NCBI RefSeq assembly: GCF_000744885.1
Contig: NZ_JQMV01000003.1
Span: 1,922,001 to 1,986,000, forward strand
Length of the DNA stretch: 64,000 nt
Source: Thermus amyloliquefaciens
Lineage (GTDB): Bacteria; Deinococcota; Deinococci; Deinococcales; Thermaceae
Direction: 5' to 3'
Part shown: one piece after another, positions 1 through 8,703 of the stretch
How the letters are laid out: each line of letters begins with the position of its first letter
Position numbering within the stretch: the stretch's first letter is position 1
Made by a program: the position numbers and the translations under genes
The notes under the pieces: model-generated
The model's input: the letters and a program-made list of their open reading frames with translations, nothing else
Told to the model about the DNA's origin: nothing
Database searches by the model: none

Positions 1-383
1 ACCCCGAGGCCGCGGACACCTTGGGGGTGGACGTGTACCGCATGCGCTACATCGGGGTGGTGCTCTCCGGGATCCTGGCGGGCCTGGCGGGGGCCTACCT
101 GGCCATCGGCTTCCTCAACCAGTTTGTGCGGGGGATGTCCGCGGGGATGGGCTTCATCTCCCTGGCCGCCATGATCTTCGGGAAATGGCACCCCTTGGGC
201 ATCCTCTTCTCCACCCTGCTCTTCGGCTTCGCCAGCGCCCTGGCCATCCAGCTCCAGGGGACGGAGATCCTGCCCGCGGTCTTGGTGCAGGCCTTCCCCT
301 ACCTGGTCACCGTCTTGGTGTTGGCGGGCTTCATGGGCAAAAGCCGCCCCCCCGCAGCGGTGGGGAGGCCTTACGAGAAATAG
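1..383 (+). CDS. ABC transporter permease, C-terminal part (cut by window edge)
   Basis: Only the last 120-odd residues are present; the gene enters from the left edge and stops with TAG. The fragment has alternating hydrophobic helices and Gly/Ala-rich packing (LSGILAGLAGAYLAIG, then GFISLAAMIFGKWHPLG), as in the BPD_transp_2 permeases of sugar or nucleoside importers (NupQ/YufQ type). It would form part of the inner-membrane channel. The rest of the transporter must lie upstream of the window. The substrate cannot be told from this piece. Confidence 0.75.
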   Translation, partial: PEAADTLGVDVYRMRYIGVVLSGILAGLAGAYLAIGFLNQFVRGMSAGMGFISLAAMIFGKWHPLGILFSTLLFGFASALAIQLQGTEILPAVLVQAFPYLVTVLVLAGFMGKSRPPAAVGRPYEK

Positions 384-385
384 GC

Positions 386-658
386 TCAGGGAGCAAAGGC
401 CTTGGCCAGCCGCCCAAAGCGGCGGCTAAGGGTGAGGGTGCTGCCGTCTTGGAAGCGAAGGACCACAAACCCCCTGCCCAGGGTGAAGTCCACCACCTCC
501 TCCCTGGCCAGGCCCTGGGCAAAGCGGGCGAAGCCATCCGCGCGCAGGTAGAGAAAACCCTCCCCCAAGGGGGTTCGCAGGAAGACCTGGGCCTCGGTGC
601 CCTGGCGGTTCAGGGCGATGCGGCGCACCCACAGGGCAAAGGCCTGGGCTTGGCTCAT
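386..658 (-). CDS. Hypothetical protein, 90 aa
   Basis: The frame is open further upstream, but the likely start is the ATG at 658. That ATG overlaps the TGA of the ricT-like gene in an ATGA junction, so the two are translationally coupled. The product begins MSQAQAFALWVRRIALNRQG, is basic at both ends and has alternating beta-type residues. I recognise no family. It is the last gene of the phosphoesterase-holB-ricT operon and converges on the ABC permease 2 bp away. Confidence 0.6.
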   Translation of the reverse strand: MSQAQAFALWVRRIALNRQGTEAQVFLRTPLGEGFLYLRADGFARFAQGLAREEVVDFTLGRGFVVLRFQDGSTLTLSRRFGRLAKAFAP

Positions 659-1446
659 GGGGCCAGCTCCTCCTTGGCCACCTCCACCGCCTTGCCCTCC
701 TCCAGGAGGAGCTCCACCGTCCCCTTCAGGGGATTCACCTTCTGCACCTTGCCGCAGACCCCCTCCTTGGTGCATACCCGGGCGTTCTTGCGGGGGAGCT
801 CCTTAAGGAGTTCCTGGTACACAGGATGCTCATAGGCCAGGCAGCAGAGGAGCCGGCCGCAGGGGCCGGAGATCTTCTCGGGGTTCAGGGGAAGCCCCTG
901 GTCGCGGGCCAGTTTGATGGACACCTGGGCAAAACCCTGAAGCCAGGTGGAGCAGCAGGACTCCATCCCACAGGCCCCCAGGGTTCCCAGGTAGGCGGCC
1001 TCCTCCCGGGGGCCCTCCGCCAGGAACTCCACCCGGGCGCCAAAGCGTTCGGAAAGCTCCCGGGCAAAGCGCCGGAGGTTGACCCTCTCCTCCGCGGCGT
1101 AGTGCACGGCCAGGTGCCGGCCATCCAGGGTGAAATCGCACCCCAGCACCTTGGCACTCACCCCCTCTTCCTGCAGGCGGGCCCGCAGGTAAAAGGCCGC
1201 CTCCTCCGCCTTGGCCCGGAGCCTCGAGGCCAGGTCCAGATCCTCCTTGGTGGCCAGGCGCACCACCTCCCCGGCCTCCTTCTCCCCCCGGGGCGGGGTG
1301 CGCACCTTGCCCACCTCCAGACCCCGGCTGGTGCGCACCACCACATAGGCTTCCAGGGGAGGGGGCTCCCCTTGGAAGCGGAAGTAGCGCAGGACAGGGG
1401 TGCGGGCCTTGCGCAGATCGGCGTGCAGGCGAACGCCCACGGTCAT
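655..1446 (-). CDS. PSP1/RicT-like protein, 263 aa
   Basis: This is a PSP1-domain protein of the RicT (YaaT) family. In Bacillus, RicT joins a Ric complex that carries Fe-S clusters and affects RNA processing and development; its job in Thermus is not established. The family Cys cluster is present: CGMESCCSTW near residue 158 and CGRLLCCLAYEH near residue 196, with a further Cys pair near the C-terminus (VCTKEGVCGK). The gene overlaps holB by an ATGA junction. Having a RicT gene beside holB is a common bacterial arrangement. Confidence 0.85.
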   Translation of the reverse strand: MTVGVRLHADLRKARTPVLRYFRFQGEPPPLEAYVVVRTSRGLEVGKVRTPPRGEKEAGEVVRLATKEDLDLASRLRAKAEEAAFYLRARLQEEGVSAKVLGCDFTLDGRHLAVHYAAEERVNLRRFARELSERFGARVEFLAEGPREEAAYLGTLGACGMESCCSTWLQGFAQVSIKLARDQGLPLNPEKISGPCGRLLCCLAYEHPVYQELLKELPRKNARVCTKEGVCGKVQKVNPLKGTVELLLEEGKAVEVAKEELAP

Positions 1447-2252
1447 GTTTCCAAGTCTAAGGCCAACCGGGCCAGGACCAGGTCCGGGCTCACATACCGC
1501 TCCAAGGCCTCCCGGGCGGCCTCCAGGGCCAGAAGCGCCCGGGGGAGGTGGCGGAAGGCGGCGTAAAGGGCAAAAATCCCTTCCTCATCGGCAAAAAGCT
1601 CCTTGAGGAGGGCCAACCGCCGCCAGGAGGAAGCCCCCCTCACCTCCCGGGCCTTCTCCATGCGGGCGCGAAAGGCGCCGGGGTCGGCCAGGGCCCTTAG
1701 GAGCCGGCCTGGAGCCCCAGCGGCGTAGGCCAGCAACTCCGGGTCCTGGGTCAGGGGGTAAAGCCGCTCCTCGGGCACGGGGGCAAAGGCCACCTCCAGG
1801 GCCCGGCTGGCCAGGGTGGGAAGGAGGGTGGCGCGGCTTGGGGCGATGAGGACGATGCGCCCATAGGAGGGGGGTTCTTCCAGAAGCTTCAGCAGGGCGT
1901 TGGCCGCGGCCTCGGTGAGGAGATGGGCGGCGTCCAGGACGGCCACCTTGACCCGCTCCCGGGGATGGGTGGCGAACCAGGCAAAAAGGGGTTCCACCTC
2001 CTCCAGGCGGATCTCCCCCATCCCCTTCAGGCCCCGCTCCTGGGGGCCGACCTCCAGGAGGTCGGGGTGCTCCCCCAGGGCGGGGGGAGGAAACCCCCGG
2101 TTGAGTCCCCAGGCGTACCAGCGGGCCACCCGGCGCCTTCCCACCCCTTCCGGCCCCGAGAAGAGCAAGGTGGAGGCCCCAAGCCGGGGGAGGAGCTCCA
2201 GGATGGCCTCGTGGCCGATTATTCCCCCAGGGTCAGGCGGGTGTAGAGCCAT
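1443..2252 (-). CDS. holB: DNA polymerase III subunit delta'
   Basis: This is the clamp-loader delta' subunit, an AAA+-fold protein that helps load the beta sliding clamp at the replication fork. The start MALHPPDPGGIIGHEAILEL and the 269-residue length agree with the T. thermophilus protein as I remember it. The region equivalent to the nucleotide loop reads GPEGVGRRRVA, degenerate compared with a true Walker A, as expected because delta' does not hydrolyse ATP. Sensor-type sequence ANALLKLLEEPP follows. The start at 2252 lies inside the end of the upstream phosphoesterase gene, which suggests coupling. A longer upstream reading frame is just Gly/Pro-rich shadow. Confidence 0.92.
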   Translation of the reverse strand: MALHPPDPGGIIGHEAILELLPRLGASTLLFSGPEGVGRRRVARWYAWGLNRGFPPPALGEHPDLLEVGPQERGLKGMGEIRLEEVEPLFAWFATHPRERVKVAVLDAAHLLTEAAANALLKLLEEPPSYGRIVLIAPSRATLLPTLASRALEVAFAPVPEERLYPLTQDPELLAYAAGAPGRLLRALADPGAFRARMEKAREVRGASSWRRLALLKELFADEEGIFALYAAFRHLPRALLALEAAREALERYVSPDLVLARLALDLET

Positions 2253-2941
2253 TGGGGGAACCCCTCCTCCGCCAGGCGATGGGCCACCTTGGCCATGTCG
2301 TACCCCACCCGGAAAAAGGCGATCCCCTCCCCCTCCCACAGGGCAAAGGCCGCCCCCGGAACCTGGTCGCGGGGCTGGCCCACCGAGCCCGGGTTGACCA
2401 GGGCCCGCACCGTGGGGGGCAGGAGGAGCTCCCCCCCCTCGGCGAAGCGTTGGTGGCGCACCCAGGGACGGGGCCCGGAAAGCTCCAAAAAAGCCCCCGC
2501 CAGGTGGGTGTGCCCGTGGAAGGTGAGGCGGTGCTCCGTGCAGTTAAAGGCCTGGCGGGCCAGCTCCAGCCCGTCCAGGTACTCCAGGGGATCGCAGGGG
2601 CTGCCGTGGACCAGAAGCGCCCCATCCACCTCCCTCTGCCAGGGCCAGGAGGCGAGGAAATCCAGGTGCTTGGGGGATAGCCTCGCCCGTTGCCAGGCCA
2701 GGATCTCCAGGACCACCCCCTTCTTGGGCAACCGGTCCAGGGCCAGAAGCCAGGCGTCGTGGTTGCCTAAGACGCACTGGGCCTCCACCTCCATTAGCCA
2801 GTCCAGCACCCGGTCCCCATCCGGATAGTAGCCCACCGCATCCCCCAGGAAGAGGACCCCATCAAAGGGGGGGGCCGCCTCCAGGACCGCCTGCAGGGCA
2901 GGCCAGTTGCCGTGGATGTCGGAGAGGACCAGGTAGCGCAC
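2219..2941 (-). CDS. Metallophosphoesterase (calcineurin-like), 240 aa
   Basis: The metal-binding motifs of the family occur in order: DIHGN near residue 8, GDAVGYYP near 37, GNHD near 66, VHGSP near 117 and the final GHTH near 148. This predicts a two-metal phosphodiesterase or phosphatase of the YfcE/Ser-Thr phosphatase-like type; the substrate is unknown. The start is taken as the GTG at 2941 (product VRYLVLSDIHGN), because residues upstream look non-coding and the next gene diverges only 23 bp away. It heads the holB-ricT operon. Confidence 0.85.
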   Translation of the reverse strand: MRYLVLSDIHGNWPALQAVLEAAPPFDGVLFLGDAVGYYPDGDRVLDWLMEVEAQCVLGNHDAWLLALDRLPKKGVVLEILAWQRARLSPKHLDFLASWPWQREVDGALLVHGSPCDPLEYLDGLELARQAFNCTEHRLTFHGHTHLAGAFLELSGPRPWVRHQRFAEGGELLLPPTVRALVNPGSVGQPRDQVPGAAFALWEGEGIAFFRVGYDMAKVAHRLAEEGFPQWLYTRLTLGE

Positions 2942-2964
2942 GGGGTTTAGGATACCATGTGGCC

Positions 2965-3633
2965 ATGGCTTCCTTACGGCGTTCCCTAGGGGAAGCGACC
3001 CTGTTGGAACGGCTTTCCGCGGACCTCGAGGTCCTTTCGGAGCACCTTCGGGCAGGGCTGGACGAGTTCGGCACCCTGTACTGCTACCTGGAGGGGGGAC
3101 GGGGAGGAAGGACCTACCTCCTCCACGCCCCCTACCAGGAGGCCTTGCCCGTGCTCCAGGCCCTAAACGGCCTTTCCTTTCGGGGGCGTATCCTCCTGGC
3201 TCTGGACCCTTCCCCCCTCTCCCCCACCCTGGAGGGCCTTCCCCTTTCTGGCCCCACCCGGGCACCCTTGGCCCACCTCCTGGAAAGAGCCCGCCCCGAC
3301 CGCCTCCTCTTGGCCTTTCCCGGGGAGGGCCTGGGCCAGGGCTTCCCGGGGGGCAAGGAGACCGCCGGCGAGCCCGACGGAACGGCCCCCCGCTGGCAAC
3401 CCCTCGAGGCGGAAGGGGAACCCCTGACGCTCCACGTGGAAGCCCCCACCGGCCTCCTCTACCGCGAGGTGCGGGCCTACGGCCCCTGGGAAAGCCCTCC
3501 CCTTAACCTGGACCTACCCATAAGCCCGGGGCCCTACTGGGGAAGCGTGGGCACAGCCTTGGGGATTCCCACCTACGGGGTGGGTTTGGTAAACTTACGG
3601 GCAAGCCTGGAGGCGCTTCTCAGCCTCTGGTAG
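2965..3633 (+). CDS. Hypothetical protein, 222 aa
   Basis: I recognise no family. The N-terminal third is helical and charged (LLERLSADLEVLSEHLRAGL). The middle is rich in Pro, Gly and Leu, and the C-terminal part alternates beta-like segments. It has no signal peptide or membrane helix. The ATG at 2965 is preferred; a GTG lies two codons upstream at 2959. The sequence GGATAC about 7-12 nt before these codons may be a -10 box of a leaderless promoter. It diverges from the phosphoesterase operon and is followed after 13 bp by a small membrane protein. Confidence 0.6.
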   Translation: MASLRRSLGEATLLERLSADLEVLSEHLRAGLDEFGTLYCYLEGGRGGRTYLLHAPYQEALPVLQALNGLSFRGRILLALDPSPLSPTLEGLPLSGPTRAPLAHLLERARPDRLLLAFPGEGLGQGFPGGKETAGEPDGTAPRWQPLEAEGEPLTLHVEAPTGLLYREVRAYGPWESPPLNLDLPISPGPYWGSVGTALGIPTYGVGLVNLRASLEALLSLW

Positions 3634-3646
3634 CAGGAGGGAGGAT

Positions 3647-3847
3647 ATGGCATACATCGCGCTGTTTGCCTTGGGAGCGGCCTTGGTGACCCTGCTCTTC
3701 TACCTGATCCTGAACCCCCGGGTGCTCACCACCGAAGGGGAGACCTTTGACCTGCGCTTCATCCTCTTCATGCTGATGCTCATCATCCTGGCCGCCAGCA
3801 CCGTGGCCCTGATGCTGACCCTGGGCAAGATGCACCACCTGCTTTAG
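3647..3847 (+). CDS. Small membrane protein, 66 aa, two predicted helices
   Basis: The protein starts MAYIALFALGAALVTLLFYL, a clear first transmembrane helix. A short polar loop with TTEGETFDLR follows, then a second helix rich in Leu, Ile and Met (FILFMLMLIILAASTVALML). A Shine-Dalgarno-like GGAGG lies a few bases before the ATG. It probably shares a transcript with the preceding 222-aa gene. I know of no family assignment. The 170 bp to the next gene hold a weak GC hairpin around 3900-3915 and a one-mismatch DnaA-box-like sequence at 3991-3999, but no further gene. Confidence 0.6.
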   Translation: MAYIALFALGAALVTLLFYLILNPRVLTTEGETFDLRFILFMLMLIILAASTVALMLTLGKMHHLL

Positions 3848-4017
3848 CCCCTGCCCGGGCACGGAGTCTCGGGAAAGCCTCAGGGGCCCAAGGCCTGGAC
3901 CCCCCCTCAGGGGTTCTGGTTTGGATATCCCGTCGCGGCTTGCGCCACGACAGGGGCCCCGGGAAGGCTTTGGGGATCGCCCTTCTTCACCTATCCACAA
4001 CCTGCGGGCACCGGCCC

Positions 4018-4440
4018 TTAGGTCTTGGTGGCCTTTTGCTCCCCTTCCTGGGAAACCTGCCTTAGGTAGGCGAGGTCCTTTTCCAGCACCTGGCGGGTGG
4101 CCTCGAGGACCGGGGCGAACCCAGGGGGTAGCTCCCGGGCCAGCTGGTCCAGGCACACCAGAAGCCCCTCCACCATGACCTTCTCCTGCTCCCGCCTGCG
4201 CTTACCCCCCCTTAGGGCGCTATAGGCCAGATGCTCCAGCCGCCGCACCACGCACACCCTGGGCTCCCCCCCTACCCCAGCGCAGGGCAGGCCCTCTGCC
4301 CCGCTACAGGTGGCGTAGGCCTGGGGGTAAAGGGGAGCCAGCTCAGGATGCCCCAAAAGCGCTGGCCCCAGGGGGCCCGCATGGGCCGCGGCCAGGCGGA
4401 GGTATGCGGCGTGGCGGGCACGGCGGATCTCCACCTCCAT
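4018..4440 (-). CDS. Hypothetical protein, 140 aa
   Basis: This is a soluble, Ala/Leu/Arg-rich helical protein. It contains two Cys close together (ATCSGAEGLPCAG near residues 44-56) and further Cys in VCVVRR and LVCLDQ, which could bind a metal. I cannot place it in a family. It is transcribed toward the small membrane protein and is separated from the next minus-strand gene by about 90 bp. Confidence 0.5.
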   Translation of the reverse strand: MEVEIRRARHAAYLRLAAAHAGPLGPALLGHPELAPLYPQAYATCSGAEGLPCAGVGGEPRVCVVRRLEHLAYSALRGGKRRREQEKVMVEGLLVCLDQLARELPPGFAPVLEATRQVLEKDLAYLRQVSQEGEQKATKT

Positions 4441-4527
4441 GGTTTCATCTTAGACACGGGCCCTCGGGACAAATGCCCCAAAGGGGTATGGGGGTGGCCG
4501 CACCTTCCCTGACCCAAGGGCCCATAC

Positions 4528-5496
4528 CTAAGGAAGCCGGAAAGGGCGCCTCAGCCCGGCCAAGGCGATGGCCCTGGCCTCCTCCGGGGCCCAAGAAAGG
4601 GCAAGAACCCCCCGGTAGGCCCTCAGGGCCCGTTCCCTTTCCCCGGCCAGGTCCAGAAGCTGGCCAAAGCGGGCCAGCAGGTACCCCGGCAGGTAGCCGG
4701 GGTGTTGGAAATCCAGGCGGAACACCTCCTCCATGAGGGCCAGGGCCTCCTGCCACTCCCCCGCCGCCAGGTAAATCTGGGCCGCCAAGTAGAGGGCCTC
4801 AGGGCTTCCTATCTGGAAGAGGCCCTCAAGAAGCCCTCCCCAGTCGTCCTCCTCCTTAAGCTGCCAGGCCCGGTCCAAAAGGGCCCTTTGCCGCTCCGCC
4901 TCCGTGGGTTCATGGGCCTGGGGCAGGGCCTGGGGGAAGGCCTCGGCCAGAAGGGCATAGTCCAGGAGCTCCGCCACCACCGCCCCCTCCCTACCCCTCA
5001 AGGCCTCCGCTACCCTTGCCATGCGGCGGGCCCGGAATCCCGTGGCCGGACCTTCCCCGAAGGCCTGGACGTACCCCCCATAGATCCGGCGCAGATGGGC
5101 CAAGAAGGCCTCCGAGCCCAGGCCCTCCGGGGTGAGGGGAGTCTGGAGAAGCTGCACCAGCTCCCGGTCAAAAGCCTGCATCTTCTCCAGATGGGCCCGC
5201 CCTATGGGGTGCTGGGCCAAGGCCTCTCGGAAGGCCTCCGCCTCCCCCTTGAGATGGGCCTCCTCGTCCAAGGCCACCACGGGTATCCCCTTCTCCTCCG
5301 CCCAGGGAAGCAGGTGGAAAAGAAGGGGGTCCTCCTCCCGCCAAAGCCCTTCCCTTAGGCTCTCCTCCGAGTGGGAGGCCAGGTAAAGGACAGGGGCGCG
5401 GGCCCTTTCCAAAAGGGCCAACACCGTGGCGGCGTTGTAGCGTGGATGCAGGATGTGGAAGGGCCCAAGGGAAGGAAGGAGCAACATCCTCACCAT
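4528..5496 (-). CDS. Hypothetical protein with TPR-like C-terminal repeats, 322 aa
   Basis: The ATG at 5496 is chosen because a good Shine-Dalgarno site (GGAGGT) lies 5 nt upstream. The N-terminal part reads GPFHILHPRYNAATVLALLE and then ARAPVLYLASHSEES, which looks like an alpha/beta fold. The last 110 residues are helix pairs of TPR type (YLAAQIYLAAGEWQEALALM, then LARFGQLLDLAGERERALRA). No enzyme motif is recognised. Its 5' end overlaps the divergent MFS gene by about 44 bp if the MFS ATG at 5453 is used. Confidence 0.6.
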   Translation of the reverse strand: MVRMLLLPSLGPFHILHPRYNAATVLALLERARAPVLYLASHSEESLREGLWREEDPLLFHLLPWAEEKGIPVVALDEEAHLKGEAEAFREALAQHPIGRAHLEKMQAFDRELVQLLQTPLTPEGLGSEAFLAHLRRIYGGYVQAFGEGPATGFRARRMARVAEALRGREGAVVAELLDYALLAEAFPQALPQAHEPTEAERQRALLDRAWQLKEEDDWGGLLEGLFQIGSPEALYLAAQIYLAAGEWQEALALMEEVFRLDFQHPGYLPGYLLARFGQLLDLAGERERALRAYRGVLALSWAPEEARAIALAGLRRPFRLP

Positions 5497-6676
5497 CTTA
5501 GACCTCCGGGACCGCAACTACCGCCTGGCGGTGGTGAACGGCTGGCTGGTGTGGCTTGGGGATACCTTTTTGCACCCCAACATCGTCCTCACCAGCTTCG
5601 CCGCCAAGCTGGGGGCGCCCGGGGCCCTGATCGGCCTCCTCCCCGCCTTGCTCCAGGCCGGGGGCATGGTCCCCCAGGCCTTCCTGGCCCCCTACGTGGC
5701 CCGCTTTCCCCGGAAGATCGTGCTTTACCGGAAGGTGGCGGCCCTAAGGCTTCTGGGGGTGGTCCTCATGGCCCTTTCCGCCTTCTTCCTCGGGGCCTGG
5801 CCGCCCCTCCTCTTCCTCGGCTTCCTTCTGGGCCTCCTCCTCAACGCCCTCTTCACCGGGGTCAGCAGCCTCCCCTTCTGGGAGGTGGTGGCCAAGACCA
5901 CGCCCCCGGCAAGGCGCGCCGCCCTTTTCTCCGCCCGCAACCTCGTGGGGGGGCTCCTGGCCTTCCTGACGGGGTTTGGAGTCCGGGAGATCCTCGCCCT
6001 TCCCCTTCCCTTCCCCCTCCCCTACGCCCTCCTCTTCGCCCTGGGAGCCTTGGCCTTCGGCACGGGCTGGTACCTTTTCGGCCTTACCCAGGAACCCGAG
6101 GAACCCCCCCGGGAGGAGCGCCTGGACCTCCGCCTGCCCCTAAGGAGCGCGGGTTTTCGCCGCTACCTGCGGGTGCGGGTGCTTTTGGGCCTGGCGGGGA
6201 TGGCCGAGCCCTTCTATGCCGTCTATGCGGTGCGCACCCTGGGGCAGGGGCAGGAGCTTGGCCTTTACCTCTCCCTTTACGCCCTTGCCTTTACCCTTTC
6301 CAACCTGCTTTGGGCCAGGATGGCGGAACGGGGTTCCAAGGGGGTCCTCCAGGTGGGGGCCTTCCTGGCCCTTTGGGCTCCCCTTCTGGCCCTCCTCCTC
6401 CCCCCGCCCCTCTTCGGGCTGGTCTTCCTGCTCCAGGGGGCCTATTTGGCCGCCCTGGGCCTGGCCACCACCACCTACCTCCTCAACCTGGCCCCTCCCG
6501 GGGAGCGGAGCGCCTTTATCGGGCTGGCCAACACCGTGGCTGGGGTTTTCGCCTTCACCCCGGTGCTGGGAGGGTGGCTGGCCGATGGCCTGGGCTTCCC
6601 CAGCCTCTTCATCCTGGCGGCCTTCTTCTACGCCTGGGCCTTTTATGCGGGAAGGAAGCTCCCGCAGGAGGGGTAG
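5453..6676 (+). CDS. Major facilitator superfamily transporter, 407 aa
   Basis: Around 10-12 hydrophobic helices are visible, with MFS-style short basic loops such as APYVARFPRKIVLYRK between helices 2 and 3. The C-terminal half has GERSAFIGLANTVAGVFAF. This predicts secondary transport across the cytoplasmic membrane; the substrate is unknown. The only ATG in a sensible place is 5453, inside the 5' end of the divergent gene. An AAGGAG motif lies just 4 nt before an in-frame ATC at 5486, so a rare ATC start is possible. The gene ends 55 bp before thrS. Confidence 0.75.
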   Translation: MWKGPREGRSNILTILDLRDRNYRLAVVNGWLVWLGDTFLHPNIVLTSFAAKLGAPGALIGLLPALLQAGGMVPQAFLAPYVARFPRKIVLYRKVAALRLLGVVLMALSAFFLGAWPPLLFLGFLLGLLLNALFTGVSSLPFWEVVAKTTPPARRAALFSARNLVGGLLAFLTGFGVREILALPLPFPLPYALLFALGALAFGTGWYLFGLTQEPEEPPREERLDLRLPLRSAGFRRYLRVRVLLGLAGMAEPFYAVYAVRTLGQGQELGLYLSLYALAFTLSNLLWARMAERGSKGVLQVGAFLALWAPLLALLLPPPLFGLVFLLQGAYLAALGLATTTYLLNLAPPGERSAFIGLANTVAGVFAFTPVLGGWLADGLGFPSLFILAAFFYAWAFYAGRKLPQEG

Positions 6677-6717
6677 GCGTCCTCGCCCCCAACCCGCACC
6701 CCGGCCCTCGAGGTGTG

Positions 6718-6723
6718 TATAGT
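6718..6723 (+). promoter_or_regulatory. -10 box of thrS (leaderless)
   Basis: The sequence TATAGT ends 7 nt before the ATG at 6731, so transcription should begin at or next to the start codon. There is no Shine-Dalgarno site and no room for a T-box leader. No clear -35 element is visible. Confidence 0.6.
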
Positions 6724-6730
6724 AGGGTCC

Positions 6731-8703
6731 ATGGTGGTCTACTTGCCGGATGGGAAGGCCCTCGAGGTGGAGGAGGGCGCCACCGCCTGGGACGTGGCCC
6801 GGGCCATAGGCCCGGGGCTGGCCAAGGCCGCGGTGGGCGCCTTGGTGAACGGGGAGGTGTATGACCTCCTAAAACCCCTTCCCCCAGGGGCCCAGGTGCG
6901 GATCCTCACCGAGAAGGACCCCGAGTACCAGCTCCTCTTCCGCCACACCCTGGCCCACGTGCTGGCCCAGGCGGTGAAGGAGTTCTTTGCCGAAAAGGGC
7001 TACGATCCGGAAAGCGTGAAGCTGGGGGTGGGGCCGGTGATTGAGAAGGGCTTTTACTACGACATCGACGCCCCAGAACCCCTCTCCGATGAGGACCTGC
7101 CCGCCATAGAGGAGAAGATGCGGGCCATCATCGCCAAAGACCTCCCCTTGCGCCGCTACGTGTTGCCCCGGGAGGTGGCCCTGGCCCGCTACCAGGGCAA
7201 GGACCCCTACAAGACCGAGCTCATCCTGGACCTGCCCGAGGACGAGGAGATCAGCTTCTACCAACAAGGGGACGAGGCCTACGGCTTCACCGACCTCTGC
7301 CGCGGACCCCACGTGCCCTCCACGGGCCGCATCCCCCCCACTTCAAGCTCACCCACGTGGCCGGGGCCTACTGGCGGGGGGATGAACGGCGCCCCATGCT
7401 CCAGCGGGTCTACGGGGTGGCCTTCCGCACCGCCGAGGAGCTGAAGGAATACCTTTGGCAGCTGGAGGAGGCCAAGAAGCGGGACCACCGCCGTTTGGGG
7501 CGGGAGCTGGAGCTGTTCCTGATCGACCCCATGGTGGGCAAGGGGCTGGTGCTTTGGCTCCCCAAGGGCAACGTGATCCGGGAGGAGCTCATCGCCTTCA
7601 TGCGGGAGGAGCAGATAAGGCGGGGCTACCAGCTGGTCACCACCCCCCACATCGGGAGCCTGGAGCTCTACAAGACCAGCGGCCACTACCCCTACTATGC
7701 GGAAAGCCAGTTCCCCCCCATCCGCTTCCCGGAGGGGGAGGAAGAGTACCTCCTCAAGCCCATGAACTGCCCCCACCACATCCGCATCTACGCCCATAAA
7801 AAGCGCTCCTACCGGGAGCTCCCCCTAAGGCTTGCCGAGTTCGGCACCGTCTACCGCTACGAGAAGGCGGGGGAGCTTCTGGGCCTAACCCGGGTGCGGG
7901 GCTTCACCCAGGACGACGCCCACCTCTTCTGTACCCCCGAGCAGGTGAAGGAGGAGTTTCTCGGGGTTTTGGACCTGGTGCTGAAGGTGCTTTCCACCCT
8001 GGGCCTAAAGGACTACAGAGCCCGCATCGGCACCCGGGACCCCAAAAGCGACAAGTACGTGGGGGACGAGGCCAAGTGGGCCCTGGCGGAAAGGCAGATT
8101 GAGGAGGCGGCCCTGGAAGCCGGCCTCCACTACACCGTGGAGGAAGGGGATGCCGCCTTCTACGGCCCCAAGCTGGACTTCGTGGTGAAGGACGCCCTGG
8201 GGCGGGAGTGGCAGCTTGGCACCATCCAGGTGGACTACAACCTCCCCGAGCGCTTCGGCCTCACCTACGTGGGGCCGGATGGCCTGGAACACCGCCCCGT
8301 CATGATCCACCGTGCCCCCTTTGGCTCCTTGGAGCGCTTCATCGGCATCCTCATAGAGCACTTCGCCGGGGACTTTCCCCTATGGCTTTCCCCGGTGCAG
8401 GCCGTGGTGGTGCCGGTCTCGGAAAAGCAGGAGGACTACGCCAAGGAGGTGGTCTTTAGGCTCAAGGAGGCGGGCCTCAGGGCCGAGGCGGACCTGCGCC
8501 CGGAGCGCATGCAGGCCCGCATCCGCGACGCCGAGGTGGGGAAGGTCACCTACATCCTGGTGGTGGGGGACAAGGAAAAGGCCGAGGGCACGGTGAGCGT
8601 GCGCAGGCGGCTCAAGGGGAACCTGGGAACCATGCCCCTGGCGGTTTTCCTCGAGGGGGTCCTTAAGGAATACAAGGAACGCCTCTTGGAGCCAGCCTTC
8701 TGA
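6731..8703 (+). pseudogene. thrS: Threonine--tRNA ligase, reading frame broken by a one-base deletion
   Basis: ThrRS attaches threonine to tRNA-Thr. The TGS domain (MVVYLPDGKALEVEEG), the editing domain ([26 protein letters not shown]), the class II catalytic core (MNCPHH near 7761; [12 protein letters not shown]) and the anticodon-binding end (VVVPVSEKQ) are all present in order. The frame shifts in the C run at 7333-7339: seven C are present, and eight would read [14 protein letters not shown] as expected. Because the enzyme is essential, a sequencing error or slippage is more likely than a dead gene. It overlaps the next gene by TGATG. Confidence 0.93.

Noticed and set aside
6677-6730. T-box leader for thrS
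   Set aside because: The -10 box ends 7 nt before the ATG, so there is no leader.
5371-6864. 497-aa open frame overlapping the MFS gene
   Set aside because: It is Gly/Pro/Arg-rich, as shadow frames are in GC-rich DNA, and the MFS frame has clear membrane helices.
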